Below, piece by piece: positions 43,246-52,034 of a stretch of 64,000 nt of DNA (position 1 is its first letter; each line of letters starts with the position of its first letter). Made by a program: the position numbers and the translations under genes. Source of the stretch: Thiobacillus sp. (lineage in GTDB: Bacteria; Pseudomonadota; Gammaproteobacteria; Burkholderiales; Thiobacillaceae). The stretch covers positions 103,879-167,878 of the forward strand of contig JAUXVT010000049.1 in NCBI GenBank assembly GCA_030680405.1. The letters run 5' to 3'. A model generated the notes under the pieces. The model was given only the letters and a program-made list of their open reading frames with translations, was not told the DNA's origin and did no database searches.

Positions 43246-43668
43246 ATGGCCATGACCCTGCACGTCCACATCGTCAGCGCAGAAGAATCGCTCTACTCCG
43301 GCACTGCCGAAGTGGTGATTGCTCCCGGCCTGCGCGGCGAACTCGGCATCTACCCGCGTCACACCCCGCTGTTGACCACGCTCAAGCCCGGCTCGGTGCG
43401 CATTAAGGTGCCAAACCAGGCTGAAGAAGAACTGGTCTATGTCTCCGGCGGTATTCTCGAAGTGCAGCCGCACGTCGTCACCATCCTGTCCGACTCCGCG
43501 ATTCGCGGTGCCGACCTCGACGAAGCCAAGGCCCTCGAAGCCAAACGCGCCGCCGAAGAAGCGATGAAGGACAAGACCGCTTCCCTAAACTATGCGCAAG
43601 CGCAGGCCGAACTGGCCCAGGCCGTGGCGCAGCTGGCCGCGATCAAGAAGCTGCGCAAGCTGACCTGA
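43246..43668 (+). CDS. atpC: ATP synthase subunit epsilon (F1)
   Basis: The epsilon subunit couples the c-ring to gamma and can inhibit hydrolysis. ATG 43246 ([19 protein letters not shown]) is favoured over the track GTG 43234, giving 140 residues. The N-terminal beta sandwich ([47 protein letters not shown]) and the C-terminal helical hairpin ([16 protein letters not shown]...) are complete. It is the last gene of the atp operon and is followed by an intrinsic terminator. Confidence 0.97.
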   Translation: MAMTLHVHIVSAEESLYSGTAEVVIAPGLRGELGIYPRHTPLLTTLKPGSVRIKVPNQAEEELVYVSGGILEVQPHVVTILSDSAIRGADLDEAKALEAKRAAEEAMKDKTASLNYAQAQAELAQAVAQLAAIKKLRKLT

Positions 43669-43691
43669 TTCACAGCAGGCGCGAACAAAAA

Positions 43692-43715
43692 GGCAACCTT
43701 CGGGTTGCCATTTTT
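43692..43715 (+). terminator. Terminator of the atp operon
   Basis: GGCAACC-TTCG-GGTTGCC followed by ATTTTT, 23 bp after the atpC stop. Confidence 0.85.
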
Positions 43716-44062
43716 AATGGGAAAGGGAGGGTGCAAGTATCCAAAATGAGTCCAATGCGCCCCATATCGAGAAAAATCGGGCTGAGTTGCAATGCAAAAC
43801 ATGGGAACAAGCCGGTGACGATTGCAGCACCGTGATCTTGAGGGCGCGCCAAACAAGGGTTGACTGGACTGATCGTTGAACTACTTTCAAATAGTGGAGC
43901 TTGATAAAAGACATGGATAGCTCATTTTCGATTGCGGGAGCGGTTGACGACGATCAGCTTTGCGGGTTATCGATCCAGTTTATCGGGTGCGTCTTGTCAT
44001 CTTTTAAACACGGGGCACACTGCACTTCCCATTTTTCTTGAATCTTTAATAGGAGCCTGATC
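43716..44062. other. Non-coding spacer upstream of the ompA-like pair
   Basis: I see no credible gene here. The last 30 bases (CTTGAATCTTTAATAGGAGC) form the ribosome-binding region and are almost identical upstream of the second ompA-like gene, so the duplication included the 5' leader. TTGACG at about 43945 could be a -35 element, but no good -10 follows. Confidence 0.5.
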
Positions 44063-44710
44063 ATGCGTGCAACCTCTTTTCTTTTCAGCATCCTTGGCGC
44101 AACCCTGATTTCTGCCGGGGTTGTAAGTGCACAAGCGGCTGAAGGCGTTTTTTACGATCCTTCCAATGCCGCCAGCCCGACTGGATATACGATCGGTTAT
44201 GAGCTTTTCAGAACGATCGGCTGTCCTGGCCGGGAGCTTCTCGGTGTCCCTTGCCCGGTGCCCGCGCCTGCCCCGCTTGCTGCGACGCCCGAACCCGCGC
44301 CTGCCCCGCTTGCTGCAGCGCCTGAACCCACGCCTGCCCCGCTTGCTGCCGTGACCGAACCCGCACCCGCTATGAAACTGGTGCTGGAAGGCGTGAATTT
44401 TGATTTCGACAAGGCTGTCATCCGGCAGGAAGACTTTGCCAAGCTCGACCAGGACGTCGCTACTTTGAAGACATGGGGCGATGTGAACGTGGAGGTTGCG
44501 GGCCATACTTGTAGCATTGGCACCGACGACTACAATTTGGGCTTGTCCCGGCGCCGCGCCGAGGCTGTTCGTAACTACCTGATCAGCAAGGGTGTCTCGG
44601 CAGATCGTCTGACCGCCAGGGGCTACGGTGAATCCCAGCCGGTTGCCAGCAACGCTACGCTTGAGGGCCGCGTCAAGAACCGTCGTGTCGAACTGGTCCC
44701 GCAAAGGTAA
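44063..44710 (+). CDS. OmpA-family protein, copy 1 (altered peptidoglycan site)
   Basis: This is a 215-residue exported OmpA-C-type protein. The signal peptide (MRATSFLFSILGATLISAGVVSAQA) is followed by a short segment with two Cys (GCPGRELLGVPC), a Pro/Ala linker built from a 33-bp tandem repeat, and an OmpA_C domain (about 110-215) with VNFDFDKAVIRQED, LSRRRAEAVRNYLISKGVSADRLTARGYGESQP and NRRVELVP. It has no beta-barrel. The conserved GHTDxxG motif reads GHTCSIG, with Cys150 in place of the Asp that binds meso-diaminopimelate, so peptidoglycan binding may be weakened. It is the tandem paralogue of the gene at 45010. Confidence 0.9.
   Translation: MRATSFLFSILGATLISAGVVSAQAAEGVFYDPSNAASPTGYTIGYELFRTIGCPGRELLGVPCPVPAPAPLAATPEPAPAPLAAAPEPTPAPLAAVTEPAPAMKLVLEGVNFDFDKAVIRQEDFAKLDQDVATLKTWGDVNVEVAGHTCSIGTDDYNLGLSRRRAEAVRNYLISKGVSADRLTARGYGESQPVASNATLEGRVKNRRVELVPQR
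44261..44359 (+). repeat. 33-bp tandem repeat encoding the Pro/Ala linker
   Basis: There are three 33-bp units beginning CCCGCGCCTGCCCCGCTTGC, slightly diverged. Each encodes the 11-residue PAPAPLAA-xxE. Copy number could vary by slippage without a frameshift. Confidence 0.85.
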
Positions 44711-44730
44711 TTGCGTTTCCATTTAAGCTG

Positions 44731-44757
44731 AATAGGGGGACTTCGGTCCCCCTATTT
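44731..44757 (+). terminator. Intrinsic terminator after OmpA-like copy 1
   Basis: AATAGGGGGAC-TTCG-GTCCCCCTATT, a perfect stem with a TTCG tetraloop and a short T-rich tail. The remaining bases to 45009 look non-coding; a 65-codon minus-strand ORF there is unsupported. Confidence 0.88.
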
Positions 44758-45009
44758 ATTTGCTGCCGTAGCGGAGGACAGGCTCTTCGTCGTATTCTTT
44801 TGACGCAAAATTCGTGCTGCGGCGTGAGTTTTGCGAGCCTTCCCTGATCTGATTGCAGAAAAATGCGGCGTTATGTTCGTTAGCGCACAGAATCCGCAAA
44901 CGCTTTCCCTTATTCTTCATCAATCGTGCTGACGAACCATCCTGGAAGCACAAAAATTTCCAAGATGCCCATCAAATTTTGCTTGAATCTTTAAAATAGG
45001 AGCTTAAAC

Positions 45010-45690
45010 ATGCGTGCAACCCCTTTTCTTTTCAGCATCCTCGGCGCAACCCTGATTTCTGCCGGGGTTGTAAGTGCACAAGCGGCTGAAGGCGTTTTTT
45101 ACGATCCTTCCAATGCCGCCAGCCCGACTGGAAAAACGGTCGGTTATGAACTTTACAAGACGATCGGCTGTCCTGGCCGGCCGCTTCTTGATACACCTTG
45201 CAAGGTGCCTGCGCCCGAGCAGATTGCTGCAGCGCCTGAACTCGCGCCTGCGCCGGTTTATGTAGCACCTAAACCCACTGCGCCGGTTTATGTAGCGCCT
45301 GAACCCGCGCCTGTGCCGATTGTTGTAGCGCCTGAACCCGCTGCGCCGCCCAAGAAGCTGGTGCTGGAAGGTGTGAATTTTGATTTCGACAAAGCCGCCC
45401 TACGGCAGGAAGACATCGCTGACCTCGACAAGAACGTCGCTACTTTGAAGACATGGGGCGATGTGGACATTGAGGTTGCAGGCCACACTGATAGCAGGGG
45501 CAGTGACAAATACAATATGAATTTGTCCCGGCAACGCGCTGAAGCAGTACGTAACTTCCTGATTGGCAAGGGTGTCTCTGCAGATCGCCTGACCGCCAAG
45601 GGCTACGGCGAATCCCAGCCGGTTGCCGACAACGCTACGGATGAAGGCCGCTTCAAGAACCGTCGTGTCGAATTGGTTCCGTTGAAGTAA
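45010..45690 (+). CDS. OmpA-family protein, copy 2
   Basis: This 226-residue protein has the same layout as copy 1: signal peptide (MRATPFLFSILGATLISAGVVSAQA), two-Cys segment (GCPGRPLLDTPC), Pro-rich linker of APVYVAPEP-type repeats, and an OmpA_C domain. The first 125 or so bases are almost identical to copy 1, while linker and domain have diverged. Here the peptidoglycan-binding motif is canonical (GHTDSRGSDKYN, with LSRQRAEAV). It is probably a periplasmic or outer-membrane-tethered protein that binds the cell wall. It is monocistronic, with its own terminator. Confidence 0.92.
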   Translation: MRATPFLFSILGATLISAGVVSAQAAEGVFYDPSNAASPTGKTVGYELYKTIGCPGRPLLDTPCKVPAPEQIAAAPELAPAPVYVAPKPTAPVYVAPEPAPVPIVVAPEPAAPPKKLVLEGVNFDFDKAALRQEDIADLDKNVATLKTWGDVDIEVAGHTDSRGSDKYNMNLSRQRAEAVRNFLIGKGVSADRLTAKGYGESQPVADNATDEGRFKNRRVELVPLK

Positions 45691-45781
45691 CTGCGTTTCC
45701 AGTAAACGAAAAGCGGAGATTTCGGTTATTTCCCCGGATAAAAATGCATAGACAAAGGTTTTTGACCCTTGTTCTTGCCAG

Positions 45782-45809
45782 ACACCCCTCATGCAGGGGT
45801 GTTTTTTTT
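45782..45809 (+). terminator. Intrinsic terminator after OmpA-like copy 2
   Basis: CACCCCT-CATGC-AGGGGTG followed by eight T, about 90 bp after the stop. Confidence 0.88.
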
Positions 45810-46173
45810 GTCGGCACGATAGGCCAAGTGCAACCCTGATCGACTTGTCGTTTTGACGTATGTCTGGAGTGTGGGTCAAAGCAGCAGACAACGCTACCGC
45901 TCGCCGTGCTCATACGCACAATCTAAATCCATCCTGTCTTCGTCAAAAACCTGCCAATCGCGCTGAAGCCGAAAATCAATTTTTGTGAACGGCATTATCG
46001 GGAGCAGACCTCGATTGAGTCTTGATCGTCGCTGCCAGGCGGCCAACAAACCGCCTCGGCATTCTATGCGAAAGGCCGCCTTTTTCATGTGGGCTGTCAT
46101 CCCAGGCTTTATACTTGGCGCGCGTTTTGCTCATCCGTTTTGACGGTGCGACTCACCCTCCAGGCAGACACGA
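45810..46173. other. Spacer before glmU with a terminator-like hairpin
   Basis: There is no convincing gene; the 68-codon minus-strand ORF at 45894-46100 has no recognisable features. AGGCGGCC (46037-46044) pairs with GGCCGCCT (46074-46081), followed by TTTTT, resembling a terminator with a long loop. TATACT at 46110-46115 is a plausible -10 for glmU, without a clear -35. Confidence 0.5.
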
Positions 46174-47550
46174 ATGCATTCCATACTTGAAATCTTGATA
46201 CTTGCGGCGGGGAAGGGCACCCGCATGCGCTCCGACCTGCCCAAGGTTCTGCACCGGCTGGCGGGCAAGCCCCTGCTCGGGCACGTGGTGGATGCCGCCC
46301 ATGCTCTTGGCGCGGCACAGACCTGCGTGGTGTATGGCTTTGGCGGCGAGGCAGTGCCGCAGTCGATGGCTGACGACACGCTGACGTTTGTGCTCCAGGC
46401 CGAACAGCACGGCACCGGCCATGCCGTGAAGCAGGCACTGCCTCGGCTTTCGGACGACAGCGTGACGCTGGTGCTGTATGGCGATGTGCCGCTGACCCAT
46501 ACCACCACCCTGCAGCCGCTGGTGGCGGCCGCGCAGGCGGGAAAGCTGGGGCTGTTGACTGTCAATCTGGCGCATCCGGACGGTTATGGCCGCATTGTGC
46601 GCGAAGACGGCAAGGTCACGCGTATTGTCGAGCACAAGGACGCGACACCTGCCGAGCGCGCAATACAGGAAGTCAACACCGGCATCCTCGCGGTGGCGAC
46701 GCGCCACCTCAAACAGTGGATAGCCGAACTGAAGAACGACAACGCGCAGGGTGAGTACTACCTGACCGACATCATTGCGCTGGCGGTGCGCAAAGGGGTG
46801 GAGGTGGAAACGCACCAGCCGGCATTCGAGTGGGAAGTGCTGGGGGTAAACAGCAAGGCGCAGCTGGCCGCGCTCGAACGCATCCATCAGAACGAGATCG
46901 CTCAGGCGTTGCTCGATGCCGGCGTGACCTTGATGGATCCGGCGCGGCTGGACGTGCGCGGCTCGCTCGTCTGCGGGCGCGATGTGGTGATCGACGTCAA
47001 CTGTGTGTTCGAGGGCATCGTGCAAGTGGGCGATGGCGTGCAAGTGGGCGCTAACTGCGTTCTGCGCAACGTGACGGTGGCGGCAGGCACGCGCATCGAC
47101 GCCTTCACCCTGATCGACGATGCCGTCATCGGCGAAGCCAACCGGCTCGGGCCCTTCTCGCGCATCCGGCCAGGGACAACCCTGGCGCGCGACGTGCACA
47201 TCGGCAACTTCGTCGAAATCAAGAACAGCCAGATCGACGACGGCTCCAAGATCAACCATCTGTCCTACATCGGCGACACCACCATGGGCAAGCGGGTCAA
47301 CATCGGCGCCGGCACCATCACCTGCAATTACGACGGCGCCAACAAGTACCGCACGGTCATCGAGGACGAGGTGTTTGTCGGGTCCGACACCCAACTGGTG
47401 GCGCCGATCACCGTGGGCCGTGGCGCGACCCTGGGCGCCGGCACCACGCTGACCATGGACGCGCCTGCCGGCGAACTCACCTTGTCGCGGGCGAAACAGT
47501 TCACACTCAGCGGCTGGAAACGCCCGGTCAAACAGAAAAAGGAAGGCTAA
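46174..47550 (+). CDS. glmU: Bifunctional GlmU (GlcNAc-1-P uridyltransferase / GlcN-1-P acetyltransferase)
   Basis: GlmU makes UDP-GlcNAc for peptidoglycan and LPS. The 458 residues have the N-terminal pyrophosphorylase domain with [33 protein letters not shown] and NTGI. The C-terminal left-handed beta-helix acetyltransferase domain carries hexapeptide repeats, [23 protein letters not shown], and the catalytic region [33 protein letters not shown] 46174 is chosen. It lies two bases before glmS, so both enzymes of amino-sugar synthesis are co-transcribed. Confidence 0.97.
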   Translation: MHSILEILILAAGKGTRMRSDLPKVLHRLAGKPLLGHVVDAAHALGAAQTCVVYGFGGEAVPQSMADDTLTFVLQAEQHGTGHAVKQALPRLSDDSVTLVLYGDVPLTHTTTLQPLVAAAQAGKLGLLTVNLAHPDGYGRIVREDGKVTRIVEHKDATPAERAIQEVNTGILAVATRHLKQWIAELKNDNAQGEYYLTDIIALAVRKGVEVETHQPAFEWEVLGVNSKAQLAALERIHQNEIAQALLDAGVTLMDPARLDVRGSLVCGRDVVIDVNCVFEGIVQVGDGVQVGANCVLRNVTVAAGTRIDAFTLIDDAVIGEANRLGPFSRIRPGTTLARDVHIGNFVEIKNSQIDDGSKINHLSYIGDTTMGKRVNIGAGTITCNYDGANKYRTVIEDEVFVGSDTQLVAPITVGRGATLGAGTTLTMDAPAGELTLSRAKQFTLSGWKRPVKQKKEG

Positions 47551-47552
47551 TC

Positions 47553-49382
47553 ATGTGCGGCATTGTCGGCGCGGTTGCGCAACGTAACGTCGTTCCCATT
47601 CTGCTCGAAGGCCTGCGCCGGCTGGAATACCGCGGCTACGACTCGGCGGGACTGGTCATCATCAACGGTGGCTTGACGCGGGTGCGCAGCGTCGGCCGCG
47701 TCGCCTCGCTGGCGGCCGATTGCGCGACGCAGCAGGTGCACGGCCACCTCGGCATTGCGCACACCCGCTGGGCGACCCACGGTGCGCCGTCGGAGGCCAA
47801 CGCGCACCCGCATGTGAGCGGCAGCCTGGCGGTGGTGCACAACGGCATCATCGAAAACCATGAAGCGCTGCGAACACGGCTCAAGGCAGCCGGGTTTGCC
47901 TTCACGTCGGAAACCGACACCGAAGTCATCGCCCACCTGATCGCCCTGTATTATCGCCAGTCGAAAGACCTGCTCGCCGCCACCCGCGCGGCGGTGGCCG
48001 AACTCGAAGGCGCCTATGCCATCGGCGTGGTGAGTGAGGACTCGCCCAATCGTTTGATCTGTGCGCGCAAGGGCAGCCCGCTCCTGATCGGCCTTGGCAT
48101 CGAGGAAAATTTCATTGCCTCCGACGTCTCGGCGCTGCTGCCGGTGACCCAGCGCGTGATGTATCTGGAAGAGGGCGACGTCGCCGACATCGGCCTGCTG
48201 TCGGTCACGGTGTATGACGCCGCGGGCAAGCAAACCGATCGCAGCGTGCACATTTCCGAACTGTCGGCCGACATGGCCGAGCTCGGCAATTACCGCTACT
48301 TCATGCAGAAGGAAATCCACGAGCAGCCGCGCGCGCTGACCGACACGCTGCTGATCGCGGTGGCGCAGGATCACATCCAGCCCGAATGGTTCGGCTTCGA
48401 CGCCGCCGAGGTGCTCGGCCAGGTGAACGCGGTGACCTTCCTCGCCTGCGGCACCAGCTTTCACGCGGCGAAAGTGGCCACTTACTGGCTGGAAGAGATC
48501 GCGGGGATTCCGGCGCATGCCGAAATCGCCAGCGAATACCGGTATCGCACCAGCGTGCCGAACCCCGACGCGCTCATCGTCACCATCTCACAGTCGGGCG
48601 AAACCGCCGACACGCTGGCGGCGCTCAATCACGCTGTATCACTTGGCCAGGACAAGACGCTGACCATCTGCAACGTGCCGGAGTCGGCGCTCACCCGTGC
48701 GTCGCGCCTCAAGTTTCTGACCCGCGCCGGGCCTGAAATCGGCGTCGCCTCGACCAAAGCCTTCACCACCCAACTGGCCGGTCTGTTTCTGCTGACGCTG
48801 GTGCTGGCCAAGCTGCGCGGGCGACTCACACCGGAACAGGAAACCGCGCACCTTGCCGCACTGCGGAGTTTGCCCAATAAGCTGCAACTGGTGCTGGAAC
48901 TGGAACCGCAGGTCGAAGCCTGGTCGCAGCGCTTCGCCAACAAGCACCACGCGCTGTTCCTCGGGCGCGGCGTGCATTACCCGATCGCGCTCGAAGGCGC
49001 GCTGAAACTGAAGGAAATTTCCTACATTCACGCCGAAGCCTATCCGGCGGGCGAGTTGAAACACGGCCCGCTGGCGCTGGTGGACGAGGACATGCCGGTG
49101 ATCACGATCGCACCCAACGACCAGCTGATCGAAAAACTGAAGTCGAATATGCAGGAAGTGCGCGCGCGCGGCGGCGAGCTGTATGTGTTTGCCGACGGCG
49201 ACGTGCACATCGAGGAATCGGCTTTCGTGCACGTCATCCGGCTGCCCGGCGGCAGCAATGGCGTGCTGTCACCGATCCTGCACACCGTGCCGCTGCAACT
49301 GCTGTCGTATCACGCCGCCCTGCAAAAGGGCACCGATGTGGACAAGCCTCGCAATTTGGCAAAAAGCGTTACTGTGGAGTGA
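47553..49382 (+). CDS. glmS: Glutamine-fructose-6-phosphate aminotransferase GlmS
   Basis: GlmS converts fructose-6-P and glutamine to glucosamine-6-P, the first committed step to UDP-GlcNAc. The 609-residue protein has the N-terminal Ntn glutaminase domain with catalytic Cys2 ([21 protein letters not shown]) and HTRWATHG. Two SIS isomerase domains follow ([69 protein letters not shown]), and it ends [12 protein letters not shown]. Length equals E. coli GlmS. No ribozyme-like leader is seen. Confidence 0.98.
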   Translation: MCGIVGAVAQRNVVPILLEGLRRLEYRGYDSAGLVIINGGLTRVRSVGRVASLAADCATQQVHGHLGIAHTRWATHGAPSEANAHPHVSGSLAVVHNGIIENHEALRTRLKAAGFAFTSETDTEVIAHLIALYYRQSKDLLAATRAAVAELEGAYAIGVVSEDSPNRLICARKGSPLLIGLGIEENFIASDVSALLPVTQRVMYLEEGDVADIGLLSVTVYDAAGKQTDRSVHISELSADMAELGNYRYFMQKEIHEQPRALTDTLLIAVAQDHIQPEWFGFDAAEVLGQVNAVTFLACGTSFHAAKVATYWLEEIAGIPAHAEIASEYRYRTSVPNPDALIVTISQSGETADTLAALNHAVSLGQDKTLTICNVPESALTRASRLKFLTRAGPEIGVASTKAFTTQLAGLFLLTLVLAKLRGRLTPEQETAHLAALRSLPNKLQLVLELEPQVEAWSQRFANKHHALFLGRGVHYPIALEGALKLKEISYIHAEAYPAGELKHGPLALVDEDMPVITIAPNDQLIEKLKSNMQEVRARGGELYVFADGDVHIEESAFVHVIRLPGGSNGVLSPILHTVPLQLLSYHAALQKGTDVDKPRNLAKSVTVE

Positions 49383-49430
49383 GGCAAGGCCTCGCGGCTT
49401 ATCTGTGCCGCGGGTTTGAATGGATGCGGC

Positions 49431-50063
49431 TCAATGCCGCTTGTGGTCTTCCTTCAGAGCCAGGGTGGCGACCTGGACGCGGTTACGCAAGCCGAGCTTT
49501 TCCATGATGTTGCGCAGGTGGTTGCGCACGGTGTTTTCCGACAGGGTCATCTTGTAGGCGATGGCCTTGTTGGACAGACCTTCCTTCACGTGGTCGACAA
49601 TTTCCATTTCACGCGCGGTCAGTGCGGACAGTGCGTTGTTGTTGAGTTCGCCGCGCGCCATCTTCTGCATGATGTTGAGCGGGAAACTGCTCTGGCCGTC
49701 GCAGACGCTGCGGATGGCAGCGAGCACCTGGTCGGGCTCGCTGGACTTGATGACATAGCCGTCGACTCCCGAGGAGATGGCTTCGGAGATTTCCTCGTCG
49801 GAATCGGCAATGGTGAGCATGATCACCTTGATGCCAAGGTCGCGCAGGTCGGAGACGAGATCCAGCCCGTCAGCATCGGGCAGCGAGCGGTCGAGCAGCG
49901 CGGCATCGGCCCGGTTGCCCGCCGCCAGCCAGGCGCGCAGCTCGGCTGCGTTGGCCAGTTGCGCGGTGAGCGTCAGATCCGGCTCCTGCTGGATGTAGCC
50001 TGCCACGCCCATGCGCAGCAGGGGGTGATCGTCGATCAGGATGATGTTCAAGGGGGTTGGCAT
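49431..50063 (-). CDS. NarL/FixJ-family response regulator (orphan)
   Basis: This is a 210-residue two-domain transcriptional regulator. The receiver domain (about 1-120) has the acidic pair in LIDDHPLLRMG, a phospho-acceptor Asp in ALLDRSLPDADG and Lys in GYVIKSSEPDQV. The C-terminal LuxR-type helix-turn-helix reads LTAREMEIVDHVKEGLSNKAIAYKMTLSENTVRNHLRNIMEKLGLRNRVQ. No histidine kinase is encoded nearby, so the partner is unknown. It is oriented convergently with glmS and upstream of SDR/dsbA on the same strand. Confidence 0.9.
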   Translation of the reverse strand: MPTPLNIILIDDHPLLRMGVAGYIQQEPDLTLTAQLANAAELRAWLAAGNRADAALLDRSLPDADGLDLVSDLRDLGIKVIMLTIADSDEEISEAISSGVDGYVIKSSEPDQVLAAIRSVCDGQSSFPLNIMQKMARGELNNNALSALTAREMEIVDHVKEGLSNKAIAYKMTLSENTVRNHLRNIMEKLGLRNRVQVATLALKEDHKRH

Positions 50064-50093
50064 TGCTTCTCCGCTAAATTTTAGTCACGCTGA

Positions 50094-50855
50094 TTAGGTT
50101 GGCAGACCGCGTGGCTTGCGCGGTGCTTTCTCGAAAACCACATCATAAACTGGAATGGGCAGCCATTTCAGCAAGCGCGCCACCCAGGCCATCTGCCAGG
50201 GAATGACGGTGTAGGCGCGGCGTCGCGCAATGCAGTGCGCCACCTTGGCCGCGGCTGCCGCGGCCGTCATTTTGAATGGCATGGCATACGGATTCACCCG
50301 CGTCATCGGCGTGTCGATGTAGCCGGGCGCGACGGTGACCACGGCAATGCCGCGCGCTTTCAGCTCCAGCCGCAAGGCTTCGAGGTAGACGGTGGCTGCG
50401 GCCTTCGATGCCGAGTAGGCGCCGCCGCCGGGCAAGCCGCGCACCCCGGCCACGCTGGAAATGCCGCACAGCACACCGCCGCTGGTTTGCATGGGCGCGA
50501 TGAAGGGCTGAAAGGTATGCACCAGCCCCAGCACATTGGCATCCATCACTGCGCGGAACACCGCTGCGTCTTCGCCGGCTTCGGTGAGCGTGCCGACGCT
50601 GATGCCCGCCGCCGCGATAACGATGTCGGGTGGGCCGACTTCGCTCAAAAACGCCTCGGCCGCTGTTCGCATGGCGGCGGCGTCGCGCACATCAGCCGGG
50701 TACAACCGCGCATCCAGTCCGGCGGCCTGCAGGCCTTCGAGCCGGCGCCCAGCCAGCCCCAATTGTGCACCCGACGTGCCATAGTGCCGCGCCAGCGCCG
50801 CGCCAAGACCGGAACTGGCGCCGGTGATAAAAACCTTGAGCGGGGTGGATGCCAA
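50094..50855 (-). CDS. Short-chain dehydrogenase/reductase
   Basis: This is a 253-residue SDR of the classical family. The N-terminal cofactor motif GASSGLGAALARHYG, the NAG-like AAAGISVG, the active-site Ser and YxxxK in GAYSASKAAATVYLEALR, and PGYIDTPMT after it are visible. The C-terminus carries a hydrophobic stretch with basic flanks, so membrane association is possible. The apparent start is TTG 50855, six bases after dsbA, with no alternative ATG before the cofactor loop and no clear Shine-Dalgarno. Substrate unknown. Confidence 0.85.
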   Translation of the reverse strand: MASTPLKVFITGASSGLGAALARHYGTSGAQLGLAGRRLEGLQAAGLDARLYPADVRDAAAMRTAAEAFLSEVGPPDIVIAAAGISVGTLTEAGEDAAVFRAVMDANVLGLVHTFQPFIAPMQTSGGVLCGISSVAGVRGLPGGGAYSASKAAATVYLEALRLELKARGIAVVTVAPGYIDTPMTRVNPYAMPFKMTAAAAAAKVAHCIARRRAYTVIPWQMAWVARLLKWLPIPVYDVVFEKAPRKPRGLPT

Positions 50856-50860
50856 GCGCG

Positions 50861-51511
50861 CTACTTGGCGACTTTTTTGCCGCTGCGCTCGGCGCGTGCC
50901 TTGACAATCAGCTGGTCGAGCACTTCAAACAGGCGCGCCTCGCTGCCGGCCGCCGACACCGAGGTGGCGTATTTGCCATCGATGATGAAGGCCGGTACGC
51001 CGGTGATGCCGTAGGTGGTGGCCATCCGCGCGCCCTGCGTGGCCTTGGACTGGATGGAGAACGAGTTGTAGATGCCTTCGAACTTCTTGCGATCCACCCC
51101 CTGCTTGGCGATCCAGCCGCCCAGCACGGCCGGGTCGTTGAGGCTGATGTTCTCCAGATGATAGGCGTCGAACACCTTGTGGTGCAGGCTGTCGAGCAGG
51201 CCCATCTGCTCCAGCGTGTAATAGAGCTTGGCGCCGGGCATCCAGTCGTCGCGGAACACCGCCGGCATGCGGCGAACCTGGGCGTCCTTGGGCAGCTTCT
51301 TCAGCCAGGTGTTGAGACCGGGCTCGAGCTGAAAGCAATGCGGGCAGCGGTACCAGAAGAACTCCAGAACCTCGACTTTCTTGCCGGTGGCGACCGGCTG
51401 CGCATTCTTCAGGCGGGTGTAATCGTGTCCCTCGAAGGCCTCCGGGCCGGCGGCCAGGACAGACAAGGAAAATACGGCGGCGGCAAAGAAAGACAAAGCG
51501 CGGGTGAACAT
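50861..51511 (-). CDS. dsbA: Thiol:disulfide interchange protein DsbA
   Basis: DsbA is the periplasmic oxidase that introduces disulfides in exported proteins. ATG 51511 has AGGAG eight bases upstream and overlaps the SPOR-gene stop by one base (TGATG); the track TTG 51514 is less likely. The signal peptide (MFTRALSFFAAAVFSLSVLAA) leads into a thioredoxin fold with the active site WYRCPHCFQLEP, the helical insertion, and the cis-Pro loop TGVPAFIIDGKYATS. The 216-residue length fits betaproteobacterial DsbA. Confidence 0.95.
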   Translation of the reverse strand: MFTRALSFFAAAVFSLSVLAAGPEAFEGHDYTRLKNAQPVATGKKVEVLEFFWYRCPHCFQLEPGLNTWLKKLPKDAQVRRMPAVFRDDWMPGAKLYYTLEQMGLLDSLHHKVFDAYHLENISLNDPAVLGGWIAKQGVDRKKFEGIYNSFSIQSKATQGARMATTYGITGVPAFIIDGKYATSVSAAGSEARLFEVLDQLIVKARAERSGKKVAK

Positions 51512-52032
51512 CAAGGCGTCTCCTGTAAGGTGGGAAGTTCTTTGACCAGCGTGGCCGGGATATCGTTCTGCGTCAGCAGGCTGCGGGTGCGGTTCACTTC
51601 ATCCAGGGCGCGGAAGGGGCCGACACGCACGCGATGGAACACGCCCTTGTCGGCCACTTCGCCGGTCTGAATGACGGCTTCGACGCCCAGCATCGCCAGT
51701 TGCGCTTTCAGGTTGTCGGCATCGTCCGCATTCTGGAACGCGCCCGCCTGCAGGTAATACAGCGGTGCGGGCGCAGCGGACGGCGGCAGTTCGCTCGGGG
51801 CGTCGCTCGGCAACACCTTGTAGAAATCGAAGCTGGGCGCGGTCTCCGGCGTGGCGGGCGCGGCCTGGCTGGGTGCCGACGCCGGCGTGGCGGACTTGAA
51901 CGGATTGTTGCCGGTGACCCACAGCGCCACGCCGACGGCGAGCACCGCGCCCACGATGAGGCCGATCAGCACACCGGTGAAAATGGAACTGCCGCCCGAG
52001 CGGCCGCTGTTGCGGAATGCGGGTTTTGCCAT
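51511..52032 (-). CDS. SPOR-domain membrane protein
   Basis: This 173-residue protein has a short cytoplasmic N-terminus, one membrane helix (about 18-42, IFTGVLIGLIVGAVLAVGVALWV), a Pro/Ala/Ser-rich periplasmic linker, and a C-terminal SPOR domain (about 92-165: YYLQAGAFQNADDADNLKAQL...RVRVGPFRALDEVNRTRSLL). SPOR domains bind denuded glycan strands at the septum, as in FtsN and DedD. It sits between argS and dsbA, the usual betaproteobacterial order for this FtsN-like protein. Confidence 0.92.
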   Translation of the reverse strand: MAKPAFRNSGRSGGSSIFTGVLIGLIVGAVLAVGVALWVTGNNPFKSATPASAPSQAAPATPETAPSFDFYKVLPSDAPSELPPSAAPAPLYYLQAGAFQNADDADNLKAQLAMLGVEAVIQTGEVADKGVFHRVRVGPFRALDEVNRTRSLLTQNDIPATLVKELPTLQETP

Positions 52033-52034
52033 GA

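Noticed and set aside
44756-44953. 65-codon minus-strand ORF between the ompA-like genes
   Set aside because: No start signal or domain; it overlaps a terminator.
45894-46100. 68-codon minus-strand ORF before glmU
   Set aside because: Weak start context and no recognisable features; it covers a hairpin region.
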